A stretch of 52,592 nucleotides of DNA from an uncultured Lachnospiraceae bacterium. GTDB taxonomy: Bacteria > Bacillota > Clostridia > Lachnospirales > Lachnospiraceae. The stretch is taken from assembly GCA_910587045.1 (NCBI GenBank), contig CAJULG010000014.1, positions 1-52,592 of the forward strand, in the 5' to 3' direction. Shown one piece after another: positions 52,557 through 52,592 of the stretch. A program made the translations under genes and the position numbers. Below the pieces are notes generated by a model that saw only the letters and a list, made by a program, of their open reading frames with translations, did no database searches and had not been told where the DNA came from. Positions within the stretch are counted from its first letter, which is position 1. Every line of letters starts with the position of its first letter.

Positions 52557-52592
52557 CCCTCATAAACAAGTGACAGATAATAAATAGTTATC

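Noticed and set aside
1..52592. CRISPR array or cas genes
   Set aside because: No regularly spaced repeat of 23-40 bases and no Cas motif were seen on either strand.

Overview
The window looks like a chromosome segment from a low-to-mid GC gut Clostridia, most likely Lachnospiraceae. The support is family-level and by eye: anaerobic ribonucleotide reductase, clostridial-style hybrid kinase, AGGAGG ribosome-binding sites, and many small regulators and acetyltransferases. No 16S or other strict marker is present.

Layout. (1) 1-1090: remnants of an integrated element beside lysS, with two and a half copies of a small DUF6462-like protein and GGTCAA repeats. (2) 1090-7710: housekeeping genes lysS, greA, tRNA-Leu(CAG), a trigger-factor-like lipoprotein, and nrdD-nrdG behind a paired NrdR-box promoter. 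(3) 7741-13055: a two-component system and MacB/BceA-type ABC exporter, transcribed leftward, with an 11-bp-phased direct repeat in front of the exporter genes. (4) 13.1-17.6 kb: acetyltransferases (one broken) and a 1051-residue soluble hybrid kinase. (5) 17.9-25.1 kb: a beta-lactam sensing locus. BlaI and BlaR1 face a PBP2a-like transpeptidase operon, and the same TTACAnnTGTAA operator lies in both control regions. (6) 25.2-29.5 kb: small regulators, membrane proteins, decayed genes (a DUF1266 gene with a TAG, an ABC-2 permease stub), a serine hydrolase and its MerR regulator.

(7) 29.7-52.6 kb is accessory DNA. It opens with a large serine recombinase that is tightly coupled to a 53-residue Cys-rich protein. 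Then come defence-type genes: a TPR-containing NB-ARC STAND protein broken by a one-base deficit in an A run; AbiF with its own promoter and a structured, terminator-ended RNA of the abiF type; an AT-rich operon of an MBL-fold hydrolase and a 1397-residue trypsin-like protease/STAND NTPase (AVAST type I-like); and a lone AAA ATPase. A mixed run follows: TfoX-like, VOC-DUF3795 fusion, AraC, GyrI-like, GNAT, WYL, an unrecognised possible nuclease, and a radical SAM SPL-like enzyme. An IS110/IS1111-group element with a hairpin-rich non-coding right end has split an XRE-DUF5680 gene in two. A tyrosine recombinase closes the window.

The strongest candidates for further attention are the MBL/trypsin-STAND operon, the abiF RNA-AbiF pair, the NB-ARC locus with its promoter, hairpin and TTGAC iterons, and the IS1111-type element with a likely bridge RNA. 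All coordinates come from reading the sequence. Family names are recognition by eye and were not checked against any database.
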